DNA of 64,000 nucleotides, taken from assembly GCA_026225945.1 (NCBI GenBank), contig JAMJFZ010001133.1:7150501-7214500 (forward strand), written 5' to 3'. A program made the position numbers and the translations under genes. The stretch is from Cricetomys ansorgei. Lineage: Eukaryota > Chordata > Mammalia > Rodentia > Nesomyidae. Of this stretch, positions 20,800-34,408 are shown piece after piece (positions within the stretch are counted from its first letter, which is position 1; every line of letters starts with the position of its first letter). Under the pieces are notes generated by a model that saw only the letters and a list, made by a program, of their open reading frames with translations, was not told the origin of the DNA and did no database searches.

Positions 20800-21620
20800 G
20801 TTTTTTGTTTGTTTGTTTGTTTTAGTCTTTCAGGTTGTTGATCTGATAAACCACATTTATTGATTTATATATATTGAACAATGTCTTAATCTCCAGGATG
20901 AAGTCCACTTGATCATGATGCGTGATAGTTTATATGTCTTCTTGGATTCTGTTTGAGAGTTCTTTAATTGAGAAATTTTTCATCTATCATCATAAGAGAA
21001 GTTGGTCTGTAGTTTTCTTTCTTTGCTGTGCCTTTATGTTGTTTGGGTATCAGGAATACTATGGCCTTGTAAAATGAAACTGGTCATGTTCAATCTGTTT
21101 CTAATTAATGGAATAATTTCTGGAATATTGGTATTATTTCTTTTTTGAAAGTCTGGTATACTTTTACGCTAAAACCATCAGGAACTGGGATTCATGTTTT
21201 TAGTGATTTAATTAATGCTTCTACTTCACTAGGGATCATTTGTCCCTTTATAGTGCTTATCTGATCTTGATTTAACTTTGGGAAGTGGTATGTATCATGA
21301 AAATTATCCATTTCTTTTAGTTTGCCCAATCACATGCAGTGCAGGTTTTAAAGTGTGTCCTTATAATTCACTAGAGTTCCTTCATGTCTGCCGCTATGTA
21401 CACCTTTTAGTTTATAATTTTGCTAATGTGTATATTCTCTCTCTGCCTTTTATTTAACATGGTTACTGGATTATCAATCATATTGATTATCTCAAAAACC
21501 TGCTCTTTGTATTTACTTTTTGTATTCCTCATATTTATTTTTGTTGCTTGATTCTATTTTATCAAATTCAGGTAGGAGTTTATTTCTTGCCATCTGCTCC
21601 TTTTGGGTGTGATTATTCTT
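20800..21620 (-). mobile_element. LINE-1 ORF2 fragment (reverse-transcriptase region), degenerate
   Basis: The plus strand carries the familiar antisense L1 text around GGATGAAGTCCACTTGATCA and CATAAGAGAAGTTGGTCTGT. On the minus strand this is ORF2 reverse-transcriptase sequence, broken by many stops and indels. 5' truncated; no functional frame. Confidence 0.8.
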
Positions 21621-23349
21621 TGCAAGTGTGCTGTTAAGATATGTGTGCTTATACAAGGAATATGGTTATTTCTTTATTTTCATCATTATATGTTACAGGA
21701 CAAAAGAGAAAGCTTGGAATTGTTAAGCTGCTAAAACAGAAGTATTTGAACAGCAAATGATTAATAAGTTACTCTGCCAATAAAAAAAACAAAGTTTATT
21801 AATTGTATTTGTGTTCTATCTCACTTAGGATCCTTTTCACTCTTAAACAATATGTTTTAATTCGATCTTTAGAAAAAATTATAAAATAATTTTCATGTTG
21901 CCATGTTTTAACATTCCTGTTTCCTATATTGATATGCTTCAACATTCCTTTAGGATTCAAATATATTTTAAGTAAATGAATGAGTAGCAAAAAATAAATA
22001 TACAGAAATATCTAGAATGAAGAAGTAATGATATAAACATGAAATCTTGAAGATGAGATTAAAAATGAAAACGAATACTGAATAGAAATACAAAGAGGTA
22101 TTTGTAGAAATTGACACTGAATAATATCAAATTGGTTATTATAAAATATGTATTTTTGAAAAGACTATCCTCTTTCTTTCTTTCTTCCCTCCCTCCCCTT
22201 TCTCTTTATTATTCCTTTTCCCTTACTTCTTTCCTCCTCCCTTCCTTATTCCATCTTTCCAGCCTTTCCATATTACCTTCCCTCATTTTTGAGACGAGGT
22301 CTTACAATGTGACCCTGACAGGCCTGTAAGAGATCACCATGCAACTGCCCTGTGAGTGTGGGAATTAAATCTAGGCAACTCATATCTGGCCCCATCTGTT
22401 TCTAAATATGATACAAAGCCATTGTTTATTTTTCTTATACAGCTGCAAACCCAGATAACATGAAATCAAAAGTTCAATTTTGATTCTAGTCACAATTTTG
22501 CCGTGTGCAGGTGAAGAAGCTGGAACACATTAGTTTAAAAGCAAATAGCAAAAGGAAGTTTTAATTTCAGTTCCAAGATGTAAAAGATCCTAGGCATCAA
22601 CATAAGAAAATGTTGGAAAGACTCAAAATCAGTCTTCTTCTTGACACCATCCGGAAATTGAGGTTGCACGGCAAACTGCCACTCTTCTATTTGGTGAAGT
22701 TAGGCACACACAGAAGCAGAACAGCCAAGATCTGCTTGCCTTGAACTACAATTGCTGTTTCTGATAACCATCTTCATTCCGTCTACTCAGAATGTAAACC
22801 CTGCTTCCTTTTCTTCATCCCATCAAGACATCCATCATCCACCCCTACCACTGAAGGAGCAGGCAAGACTATGACCCTTTCTGCTGCATGATGTATTCTG
22901 AAAATGACCTTCTGATCAGCAAACAAAATCTAGCAAATGTTGAAACATTATATCACAGATGACTGTTATGTAGCTAGGCTCATGGATACATGAAAATGAA
23001 GATCCTAACTAGCAGGAATCAACCTCTTACTGCTAAGAGTGGCCCTGCCACTCACTGTTGCAAACAAAAAATTCCTCAAAATGTAAATGATGGATAATCT
23101 CATGCTGTGATCTTGACATATAATGAGAAAAAGAAGACAAACTTGTTTATATCTAAAGTCACATAAAAATAAAATCTCACCCTGCCCTATACAAAGAAAA
23201 ACAGACCACTAAGATATGCTAAGTGTAGGAGATATAATCTTTCCCAGTGAAGATCACAACATTTGGTTATCCAATACAAAATGGTAAGCCCTGAAAGCAT
23301 GTATAAATATAATATTATTCTCTATATTATACTGAGTAAATTATATTTA

Positions 23350-23465
23350 GGAATATATATGCATATATTCACACTCATACTTACACACATGTGTATACAT
23401 ACATATATATGTATAGCTATATATGTACACACCAAATATATATATACATATATATATATATATGT
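23350..23465. repeat. AT-rich low-complexity tract
   Basis: TATATATGCATATATTC and TACATATATATATA runs. Confidence 0.9.
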
Positions 23466-23489
23466 AAGAATTTGTGAAAAAAGGTTGTA

Positions 23490-23610
23490 ATTTAGAAAGA
23501 GAGCAAAGAGAATTATATGAGAGGCTGGAGGAAGGAAAAGGAAGGGGGAAAATGATGTAGTTATAATCTCAGAAATTTGTCTTAAAATGTTAAAAATATC
23601 TAAAATATCA
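23490..23610 (+). mobile_element. LINE-1 3' end remnant
   Basis: Purine-rich run (GGAAAAGGAAGGGGGAAAAT) followed by GATGTAGTTATAATCTCAG, as in old rodent LINE-1 tails. Copy at 63590-63680. Confidence 0.5.
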
Positions 23611-23889
23611 ACAAATACCATATATGTTCCCTAAATATCAATAATGATATTTGTGTATATGTGTGTGTGTTCATATTTCTAATTCTGCTTTTGTTGTGGC
23701 TGTTGACAACCAAACCCAGGGCCTGATGCAGTCTAAGTACTTTTAAGAATTATGTCCCTGTCATCAGTTCCTCCTCTCATTTCTTATGGCAGTATATTCT
23801 TGGCAGTTTTAAATTGTACTTCACATGTGTAATGCTTCTGTACATGAAACAACGTACAAGAGAGTAAGTAAATACCACAGTGGATATAT

Positions 23890-26800
23890 TGTGTCTGTTT
23901 CTCCTGAAGTCTTATGTCCTGGAAGCTTACCAACCGTTGTTGAAAGGCAGATAGGCAGAGAGTTTATAAGAATTACAACTTTCTTTTATTTAATTAAGCC
24001 AGTGAGTACCTCCATTAGGAAGAAATCATGGCAGTCTCATACTTTGATTTCCTTACTAACCGAAGTCACCACGTCTTTGTTTTTTACAAACATGGATGAA
24101 CCCTAACAGCTCCTCTGCCATAATAGATTGAATATAGAGGCCCTCTCCAAAGTCAGTGTTTGGAATTTCAACCTCATTGTGAGTTAAATGACCTTCCTTT
24201 AGATAGTCGCTTAGTCCTAGGTATTATGTTAAAATAACACAAATTATAGGGAAGAATAATTAGATATATCATTTATTGTTTATAAATCTTGTAGTACATC
24301 TGAAGGTATTTTATTAATTAGTGTCATTATTAATGGAATTTACAATTTCATTGGTAACGTATTCACTGAACATAGCATTTATTGCATTTTCTAGAAAAGG
24401 CCTAAATAGATGATGAAAAATGTGCATAGTTCCGAGGCACATAATCAACAAGATGTTCTGTACAGACAATTTGTTGATAGGGTTGCAGGAAGTTTCAAAG
24501 GAAAGGCAAAGAAAAACTATGAGCCTCAGGGAGGTCTTGAGTGGTGGGCATGGCATGGTTGCATAGCTCCTCCCAGCATCTTTGCTTCCTTAACTGATTC
24601 TTCTTCCTATTCATGCATGCATCCTCTGTCTCACAAAGCCCATCTACCTTTTTGCAAGGTGACAATTTGAAATAAGTCTTCTAGCTCCAGATTTAGTGTT
24701 ATCATATGTAGCAAATGAAATTATAGAATTGTTAATTTGTAGGAAAGTAACTTCACCAGATCTAGACTTTGACTCAAGGCAGAAAATTTTTATTTTTTGC
24801 CTAATTAAATCAGTAGTTCTTAGCCTGGAGTTATAGAGCATCTCAGCCTCCATAAAATCTACTCTTAAACATAGAACAGGAAGTCTTCGGTCTTCATACA
24901 ATCTACAATATTAAACCTATGAATAATCTAAAGCATTTAAGTCTCTGAGACTTACTATGTTCTGAACCTGTCTGACTAAATCCTTCTGAACTGTGACTTT
25001 CCTAGTTCAACTCAGCTCAGTCATCTTTCTGTCCCAAACTGTTCTCCAGGTTTTCTGGTTCAAACTGAAATTCTGAAGCAGCTTACTGTTTTTGAATGAA
25101 CTCTCCTGATTTTGATAAATTCTGGATGACTTTCTGACTTCCTCAGGCTGAAATTCTCAGTCAGCTTCAAACTGACTCACGTTTCCAGTCTGATACTGAC
25201 TTCTTGGGAGCTGCCTCTATGTACTTGAGTCTTTCCCCCAGCCTGTCTGTTTCTGTAACTCACTGCCCATTACTGCCTCATTCAGCCTCTCTGCTCCTCA
25301 GTCACACTGTTTTGTGATCTCAGTTCTTGTCCTTCTTCTGCCTGCTTCAGACTACTCCCCTCATACTGCCTGCTATATCTAATTCTGCCCAGAGCAGAAA
25401 GACCACTTGCTTTTCTAATGTAATAGTTGGGTGTGTCTTCACTCTGACTCACTCTGCTAATCTTTCCTCTAATTAGTCACTTTGCCTGTCCTTCACTCTG
25501 ACTTATTTTAGAATTCACCTCTTATGCGAAACTGACTTTTTACTGAGATTTGTTTCATGTGTCTGCTTCCAAACTCTGAGTCTGTCTTTGAGATAAAAAT
25601 GGATCTCTACTGCTTTCTGAATATTGAGTTGAAAGTTGTGTATCAACATTCTTAACATGCTTTCTACAATCCTTCTGAATTTGATTTCTTAACAGACTTC
25701 TGAATTTTATTCCTTCATATAGACCTTTCATAGGTTTCAGGCATATTTCTCTACAAATTTGAATTTCATGTAAAGAATAAATTTCTCCTCGCATAAATAC
25801 GGGCTAATATTGTAAATGTATGGTGTATTCCCTTGTTGGAGACTTGATTCTCAGTAGGTTAACATGAAAACTACTGATGCCTTTAAGAGTAAAACTTGGG
25901 CTTGAAAATATGACTCTGTATTTCATAACACTGGTTGTTCTTCCAGAGTTCCCCATTTCAGTTCTCAGGATCCACATTGGGCTGCTCAGAACTATCTGTA
26001 AATACAGCTTCAGGTTTTCCAATGCACTTCTCTGCCCTCTATTGTCAGCCACACACATATGTAATAAACCCCCATAGACACATATACAAGCATATAAATA
26101 AAAAAAAAATTTTCAAAACTTAAAAATAAAGCTAGATCAAATGTATTTGGGGCTCATTTAGTCAAGAGTACTTTTTAAAGCAAAACAACAGCAATGGAAC
26201 AAACAAACAAACAAATAAACAAATCAAAAGGATTTACATACTTATTATGGAACACTCATTTAACAACAATGATTTTGAATCAATAGCTGGCTTCCTGGTG
26301 ACATCATCTGCTCCTTCTGTGTGCATTAATGTCCTTTGAACCAAGAAGCCTTCCAAGAGTTTCACGTAAGGCTCAAACATACATTTCACCCTTCAGAACC
26401 CTGAGGTTGAGAAAACTCTTATCTTGTTAACAGCACCTAGAATAAGTATTTTTCTTTACTATAATAAAATTCTGATGATTATACCCTGTGAAGGAATTCA
26501 TATTTGTGGTTAAGTCTAACAATACTGAAAAATGATAGTGCTCTAGTCCTAACTCATATGAACATATCTGTGTATAGGTGAATATAGGCATATATTTCTA
26601 GAGACAACATGAAGCAATATAATCTATGAACATTCATGTATCAAACATCTATTTGTTTTTTGAGGGAATCAGGGTGTATGTAGAGGACACTAAACATCTT
26701 CTCTGAAAGTAAAAATGCAACTATCAGAATGCAAGGCTAAGAAGAAGATTTTGCTGGTGTTATTCATTTTGTAGTTCCAAATAAGTCCTAACAGAATGGT

Positions 26801-27460
26801 CTATTCACTTGATAGAGAATTTCAACACTATACAATCACCATTACTCTGCCTATTTCACAAGGTAGAGCATGGTATTTCTTAAAGATATCACATGAAGCC
26901 TCTCCCATTTCTGGGACCCTGCTGCTTTCCTGGGGTAGAATTCTATCTGTTTTATGTCTTAGACACAGAACGCCTCTGCCAAGATTTGTTGAAGCTCTGA
27001 CACTGACCATTGTTTTGTAGCTGGGTATTATGGAGTAAGCACAAAACATTTTTCTGAAAATATTGAAAAAGAATGTTGATAATATTGATTATTCACTTGT
27101 ATTGATTTCTATAGGAAGAGGTTAGCAAAACTGAGGAATTCCATGAGAAATTTAAGGACTAATAAAATTATTTATATGAACACTGTTATTTAGAAAAATT
27201 AACTTTTTCATCAATCTATAATGATTCAAATAGGCTAATCATCATCGTATGTTTTTAACTTTAAAACTGTTTTAAAATGAAAACTTTATTTACAGCCACG
27301 TAATTGTAAATTGTTTTTTTTAACTTGTTCTCGTCCTTGAGGCTGTGCTAAAATCGTAATTTTACATAATAATAAATTCCAATTAAACCTAAGTGAAAGG
27401 GATAGGATCAAGATCTCGCATTTTAAATCATCTGAATGTCTCATTAATAGTAAGTGTATC
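23890..27460. other. Unassigned non-coding DNA
   Basis: Contains one CT-rich repeat copy and a short (CAAA)n-type tract near 26205-26225. Open frames of 60-90 codons here have no recognised motif or supporting splice sites. Confidence 0.5.
24940..25790. mobile_element. Unclassified interspersed repeat, copy 2
   Basis: Second member of the pair described at 17640-18400, same orientation, moderately diverged. Confidence 0.5.
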
Positions 27461-27469
27461 ACAATCTGG

Positions 27470-28060
27470 CGTCAAACCTGTGATCCTCCTGCCGTAATCT
27501 CTTCAATATATCCTGTAGAAGTGTGGTACTGTTCTCGCTAGGTGACTACTACAAACATCAGTGCAGAGATTCTCAAAATCTAAAACTAAATCTACCGCAT
27601 GACCTAGGCATTTCCCCTAGGACTCAAATGTTTTGCTCCATAGGTATTTGTTCAGCATGCTTATTGCTGCTCTATTCGCAATAACTAAAATATGGAAACA
27701 ACTTAGATGCCCTTGAATCAAGTAATGGATAATGAAAATGTGGGACACACAGATTCTGGAATACTATTCATCTATGAATGAAGAGAACTAAACGAGTAAA
27801 CCTGAAAGACAAACATGACATGTTCTTTCTTGTCTGAGACTCCTTGCTCAGATTCTTCAGATATGTGTATACATCCTGGAGTAACTGCAGACAAGGAAAG
27901 TAGAAAGAGTGATTGCTGGGGTCAGGGTTGGGAGAGCAATGAAACAGGGAATAGCAAGGTACCACTGATGAGATTGAGATGTGAAAGGCGTTTCTGTATT
28001 GAAGGAGAGAGGAGGATATAAATTCTGAAATAAAGAGGACTCTAAACTTAGAGTCAGGAA
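27470..28060 (+). mobile_element. LINE-1 3' portion (ORF2 end and 3' UTR), degenerate
   Basis: Sequence such as GCTGCTCTATTCGCAATAAC, AAACAACTTAGATGCCCTTGA and GGAATACTATTCATCTATGAA is classic LINE-1 ORF2 C-terminal text in sense orientation. The reading frame is broken. Confidence 0.8.
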
Positions 28061-28179
28061 ATCTGAAAAAAGTCATAGGGAATCAAACTATTAGTTATTT
28101 ACCTAAAAAATCATATAATACACATAAATATGTATATAATTATACATACACTGGTTAAATGAAATTTCCTCATCTGAGA

Positions 28180-28500
28180 TGATAATGCTCTCTCCAAAAG
28201 CTAAAGGCCACCTCACAAACACCTCAACACCAGTCATGAGAAACTCTCAGAGTTGCTAGACAGGGTTTTCTATGACACGCTCAAAACATTACAGACTACT
28301 GTTATTGACCTTGGTTGACCCCAGAGGCAGAAGGTAAGTCTGAATAGTTGAATAGATTATAGTCTTCAGACACATGGCATCGAGGGCCCTCCCTAAGCTA
28401 AACTGAGCTATATGATAACCCCCCTCCCTCAGGACTAGCTTTCATGGTATGAAATACAAAACTCAAGCTTACCAAAGAAGGAAGCAAAGAACAGTCCTAC
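28180..28500 (+). mobile_element. Probable LINE-1 3' UTR segment
   Basis: Follows the previous L1 piece in sense orientation and includes GACCTTGGTTGACCCCAGAG-type text resembling Lx-family 3' UTRs. Assigned by resemblance only. Confidence 0.45.
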
Positions 28501-28616
28501 TCAGATGTGCTGCTCATGATCCTCAACAATTAGCATGGGGCAATATCCTTGGCTATAGTGTGTTACATTTATATGATTATTAAGTCCTATTATTGTGCAG
28601 TTGTTGGTATGTGTCA

Positions 28617-28620
28617 GTGT

Positions 28621-28669
<49 letters not shown>

Positions 28670-28674
28670 TGTGT
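28617..28674. repeat. (GT)n microsatellite
   Basis: Nearly pure GT run. Confidence 0.95.
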
Positions 28675-29829
28675 GTCTCCCATCTATTGAATTCGATGGT
28701 GTTTATGTTTTGAGATTCTTTCCTGTGTTTTTCTGTGTTTAGCTGACCTCCTTGTGTTGGAGTTTTCCTTATAGTGCCTTCTGTAGGGCTGGAGTTGTTG
28801 ACTGATACTGTGTAGAGGAAACAAAGTCTTAACAGCTATAAGTAAATTGAAATTACAGCCTGGGTTTAATCTACCACCATGATTAGAACAGAATATAACA
28901 ACAATATCCATAAGAAATATACAAACGTATGAGAGATCTTACCTCCCTGTATTACAGAAATGAATGTACTGGATAAATCAAGTTGTGTGTCCAGTAACTA
29001 AAATTTCCCTATGCTTGCCTGCTTTAAATGATTGAGGGATCCTTTACGATGAAAAGAAATAGGAGTAGTGATATCTAGACTAATTGAAGAAGGTCCCGTC
29101 TTATGGGATAGGATCTCAGCCTATAAAGTACAAAGCAAACTAGACATAGTGCTTATATTTCTGCTACTTGACTAACCATAGGATTAGCCTTAACTTCAAG
29201 ATCCCACTGCATGAAGTTTCTGACATTATTGTCTGTAACCTCAAAAGTGAGCAATAGTAACCTCAGTTAGGGTAAATTCAGTGTTTTAACTAAATGCATT
29301 TAAGTCTCATCCCAGCTGTGGGTTACCACACACATGAGGGATATTAATTACACCTAGTGTGATAACTTGCCATGATAGTTATTGTCATAGTTTATGGGTA
29401 TTGCAGGTCAATAAGAATGTTAATTGTTTCCCAAACAGGTGTGCTTGTGTACTATTTTATAGTCCCATAGAAACTTGACTTCAAAAAAGAGGCTTTCTAG
29501 TAATATCCAGCTAGAATCATCTGAATCCTGAGATATGTATGTGTGGTTTCTTTAGCAGTAGGATCTACTCTCCTTTCTTCGAGTAAACCTAGGGCTACAT
29601 CAAACATCTATACTTTAGAGAGAATCATTTGAAATACCATTGCTAACCATTGAAAACATTTCTCTCAACAGGTTTGAAATTATGTCTGATTCTGGAAATC
29701 TAGTCAGCTTCATGCAGCCAGTGATGTCACAGACCTTAGAAAAGAATTTCTATACCACTCTACTAGACTAGCACAATTGTACAAGGCATTTTAAAACTCA
29801 TCCTAAAACCCACATATAAGTGTGACCAT

Positions 29830-30470
29830 CACCCTTCATCAATAAATTGTTACTTTACAACATATGGATACCATCACAGAAAACCATAACTGGACACAAA
29901 TGATCCATTAGTTGTGGGAAATTGAGCACCAGTGGATACATGTACGACACAGCCCAAGTGTTTATAGCTTAGGGATCAAGGCAGAAGAGGTTTTAGAATG
30001 ATGGTAAGAGCCAGCAAACATGGAAGTCTCTTGTGAAATTGTCTCTCACAGACATGATTGCAAAACCACAATGATGGCAATATCATTACATATGAGCATG
30101 CAAGGGTAAAAATTTTATGTGGTCCAAATCCTAAACCAAGACCTACAGGGGACTAATGACTGCTGGGAGGAGAATTATCCTCTTCCGGGAAGGAAACCTA
30201 ATTGATTGTCTAATACAGAGTGTTCAACCCTGAAACCATATAGAAAAAAACATTAAATTGACTCAGTAAGCAATATTTATATATTTGTACATAAAACATA
30301 TAAACATACACACCAACACAAATATGTAGCAATAATAATGATTAACGAGTCTGTCAGTTTTAGAGTATGGGGCATAACATGGACTGATGGTAGGAAAGGG
30401 AGGGCAAAGTTATATAATGTTATTTTCATTAAAATTTGAAATAATAATAATAAAACATTTAGGAATTAAA
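29830..30470 (+). mobile_element. LINE-1 3' UTR, sense orientation
   Basis: Contains CTAATTGATTGTCTAATACA and CCCTGAAACCATATAGAAA, then the GGAAAGGGAGGGCAAAG purine block and an A/T-rich end, which is the standard order in rodent L1 3' ends. Confidence 0.7.
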
Positions 30471-30736
30471 TTGATGGGAATTCACGAGTGTTAAAGAAAT
30501 CATGAGTGTCGAAAACATATGCTTCTTTTCTGGAGGTTTTTTCTGAGATCTTCATATCTCAAACTTGTATTATAGATCCTTTCTAAGAAGACAAGATATG
30601 AACAAAGAATTCTTTGTGTTGAGAAACAAGTCTCAGTTTATTAAGAGAGATACAACAAATATGCGTTGTACCTATGTGTAATTGTATATGATATGTGTGT
30701 GAATGATTATGATTGTGTATCAAAATGTGTGTGTGG

Positions 30737-30739
<3 letters not shown>

Positions 30740-30822
<83 letters not shown>

Positions 30823-30828
30823 GTGTGT
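30740..30828. repeat. (GT)n microsatellite, longest in window
   Basis: About 44 GT units with one GC interruption; long GT tracts can adopt Z-DNA. Confidence 0.95.
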
Positions 30829-31999
30829 TTAGGGGTGTAGATATCTGGGAACACATGTAGACCACTAGGATTTCTAGGTTGATGACAGCCTCTTGTGTTG
30901 CTCTTTCCTCCCATCTTTTTTGAGATAGGATCCCTTCTGTTCCCTACTGAGTAACATGATAGGAATATCTGGCCCCCAAAGCTTCTACTGATTCCTCAGT
31001 CAAAACATGGTAAAGGCTTCTGATTTAGAGATGCTTGTTCTACAAAAACAAGTTTTCTTTTGTTTTTAATGTAAGTTTTGATGATCAGAACTCATGTCAC
31101 AAAACTTGTATCTCAATTGTTTTAGATACTGAGCCATTTTTCCATGTTTTTCAGGTCCCTGTATATATTGTTACAATTAGTAACACTTCTAATTTCATCT
31201 TGTGTGATGATTAAGTGTCATATTCAGTAGAAGTTTATTTGAAATTTCAATGACACAGGATTCTAGGCACAACTGTGGAAGATTATTTTAATTTCATTAG
31301 CGAGTGTCCTTTCTTCTGAGGAATTATCTGAATTGCCTACTTGAAGTATGAAAACTAACATTAGAAATGTGTTTTTTATTTCCTTAAGCTTGGCTCCTGG
31401 ACTCTATAAAAAGACATCTTACTGAGTATAAACATTTGTTGTCATTTGCTTCGTAACTACATAAGCAACATGATTATCTGAAAGCTCCAGACAGCAGAAC
31501 GGCCATGCAATGATGCACTGAGTCATCAAACACTGATCCATTATTTTTCTCATGTAAAGAAGGAGTATTTTTTATTCAAAGCAATAGTGATAGAAACAAA
31601 CAAATAAACAAACAAAAAAAATCACAAAAATGTTGCTACAATGCCCAGGTATGTGAGAACGTTTTTTTAAACTATGACTAATTACTTAGTTCTTAGTTAT
31701 TGGGACTCTTTTGTACCTAGAATCCATAAGAATTTGGTCAAGAAATTCCCTGTCTTTCATTTGCATAAAGGAACTTGATATGCCTTTCTGATGGCAGTTT
31801 GGAAATTTAGATGAATAAAATGATTCCTGTGGATCAGATACTGTGGTGAATCATGAACAAGGTATACTAGAGTCCAAGTTATTAAATTATTGAATGAAAT
31901 TTATTATAATAACAAAATATGTTTACCATAAAACATATAATATATAGAATAAATGAAAATTATATTTAACTAATGAAATGTTAAAATAGAAAAACAAAG

Positions 32000-33500
32000 A
32001 AACAATTTCCTGTAAGTTTTTGTGAAATATGGATAAGTAAGTTTTACAAGGAAAGATTCATATGGAAAGAACATGGCTGAAGCCTCAAGCCCATAATCAA
32101 AAATTGTCACCTTCCTCTGTTGATAATTGGAATTGATTTAAAAACATAGTTTGTAGTTTGCAAAAAAAAATTTTTTTTGCCACAAAATCTCCTTTCATTG
32201 TAGACTCAATTGTAAAATGTACACAAAAAGCTCTTGTTATTAAGAAAATAATATAGTTCATGTATCTGGCTGGATCAATCTAGCAGCTTCAGTAATCTTT
32301 TTTATTTGTTTGTCTTGTAGACACAGAAATGTTCTGAGATGTTGGATGAAGATGGTCTTTTTAAACTGCTAATAAAACACAAAATTTCACCTTAATACAT
32401 TGATATAATAAAAAATTTCATGTAAATTCAAATAAAATTTGTTTCTGTATACCTCATCATGAATGACACCAATATTATCAAAACAAGAAATCCAAGAAAA
32501 AGCTGAAAAAAAAAGAATAATTACTAGAAAATTTTTGTGAACTGTAGATAAGTGAGAGTTGGTAACTGGAAGTGGTTTGCAAAAAAAAAAAAAAAAATTT
32601 TTTGCAGATTTGCAAAAAAAAAATTTTTTTTGTTTTACAAAATCTGTTTTCTTTGTATATTCAAATGTAAAATGTAGATTCAAAGCTTTTGTTATTAAAA
32701 AAATAATAACATTCAGGTTTCTGGCTCAGTCAATCTAGCAGCTTGAATAGTCATTTCTATTTGTTTGTCTGGTAGAACACAGAAATGGTCTGAGATGTTG
32801 GATAAGATGGTTTTTTTAAACTACTAAATAAAACAAAATTTCACCTTAATACATTGGTGTAATAAAAACTTTCCCGTAAATTCAAATAAAATTTGTTTAT
32901 GTATATTTTATCAAATAAATGACACCAATATTTTCAAAACAAGAAATCCAAGAAAAAACTGAAAAACAGAAGAAATAATTACTAGAAAAATTTTGTAAAC
33001 TATAGATAAGTGAGAGTTTTAAGGAAATTTTACTATGGAATGAACAGGATGAAGCCTCAAGCCCATAATCTAAAATTGTCAACTTTCTCTGTTGGTAAAT
33101 GGTTCGCAAAAAAAAAAAAAAAAAAAAAAAAAAAGTGCAGATATGCAATAAAAAATAGTTTGCAACGAAATTTCTTTTCATTGTACATTCAAATGTAAAA
33201 TGTAGATTCAAATATCTTGTTGTTAAGAAAACAATATCCTTCAGGAAGCTGGCTTTGTCAATCTAACACCCTCAGCTGTCATCTTCGAGTTGTTGTTTTT
33301 GTAGATGTTCTTGGATGTTAGATGAAGGTGGTCTTTTTAAACTGCTAAACAAAAGATAAAATTTCATCTTAATTCAATGTCAGATTAAATAGATTCATTC
33401 AAATTCAAATAAAATGAGGTTTTCTGTTTATTTCCTGAAATAAATGAGACAAATACTATCAAACCAAGAAAACCAACAAAGAATCTCATCTGAACTCTAC
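32000..33500. repeat. Three-copy tandem repeat, about 0.45-0.52 kb per unit
   Basis: The string TGGTCTTTTTAAACTGC or close variants recurs at about 32354, 32809 and 33329. The block ACACCAATATTATCAAAACA and the phrase GCCTCAAGCCCATAATC also recur. Each unit has a minus-strand stretch coding for about 17 hydrophobic residues. A-runs (up to 27 A at 33107-33134) sit between units. Confidence 0.7.
32453..32502 (-). other. Possible transmembrane exon in tandem repeat unit 1
   Basis: Acceptor TTTTTTTCAG and donor AG|GTATAC enclose 50 nt with the frame LFLGFLVLIILVSFMM, a plausible membrane segment. The homologous stretch in unit 2 lacks the donor, and unit 3 is diverged but still hydrophobic. No gene could be assigned; a remnant of a repeated transmembrane exon is one reading. 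Confidence 0.3.
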
Positions 33501-34253
33501 ACAGTGAATTTCTTGTGTTAACAATATACCTGATTTTGAATACTTCAAACGGTTCATTCTGTTATGTATTAGCCCCTTTATCATTCTTCATGTGTTTGAT
33601 GTAGTGGATCCTGCATCAGTTCATATTTACACCAGTGTTAAGAAATTGATAAGATTTATTGGTTGTATGAAATCAAATCAACAGCATTGTCACTGCACAA
33701 AAAAAAATCACAGTTTGTAGACATTGCAACAGTGCAATGGTTTTTAAACCATTGTTTCTAAATGATCTTTTCAAATGCATAATTTCAATATCTGAGATAT
33801 CCTAGTGACTCACAGATCAGGGGACCAAAAGTAAGAAATATAGCAGATAATATTCTGGGACTCTTACAGGGTCTAAAGTAGGAGTACATCTGTCATATAC
33901 AGTTGTATGTGTATACTTTCCTGCTTTAACATGCTAAGCATTGAGATTATAGGCATGAGATACCACACATAACTTATTCACATCATAAACAAATTTATTC
34001 ATTATATATACACATATATATATCTGTTTATATAAATGTATATGAGTCTGTGTGTATATGTATGTGTGTATTTGTAGGTATAAATGTTTATACTTAAATT
34101 CAATTCAATAAAAAATTGGTTTAAAAACCTTCTCCTGTGCTCTAAAATCACAATGTGTCCCCATGCCTCTGTGATTTGTGATTTTATTTACAACTTTCTG
34201 ATATCAGGGAATAATGCTGTGATGTTACTTAAGACTTTGTACAGACAGGGGAT

Positions 34254-34408
34254 GGTGCTGGGTGGTGTTGGCTCAAGCCTTTAATCTTAGCACTTGGGAA
34301 ACAGAGGCAGGTGGCTATCTGAGAGTTCAAGACCAGCCTGGTTTACAGAGTGAGTTCCAGGACAGTCAGAGTTTCAACAGAGAAAACCTGTCTTGAAATA
34401 AATAAATC
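34254..34408 (+). mobile_element. B1 SINE
   Basis: GGCTCAAGCCTTTAATCTTA, GTTCAAGACCAGCCTGGTTT and CTTGAAATAAATAAAT tail: a well-preserved B1 in sense orientation. Confidence 0.87.

Larger units (their letters stand above)
20795..23890. repeat. Duplicated segment with antisense LINE-1, left member
   Basis: Homologous to 62137-64000. It begins in LINE-1 ORF2 and ends with a shared non-L1 block near 23450-23890. A shared block at 22610-22760 sits after the block at 21600-22020 here, but before it in the right member. Confidence 0.7.

Noticed and set aside
20795..21620. Potentially active LINE-1
   Set aside because: Only a truncated ORF2 piece with many stops; no ORF1, 5' UTR or complete ORF2.
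30666..30914. Cys/Val and Thr/His repeat open frames over GT tracts (also 5436-5756, 28501-28683, 34962-35144, 57173-57504, 60015-60203)
   Set aside because: They are translations of (GT)n or (CA)n microsatellites and have no coding support.
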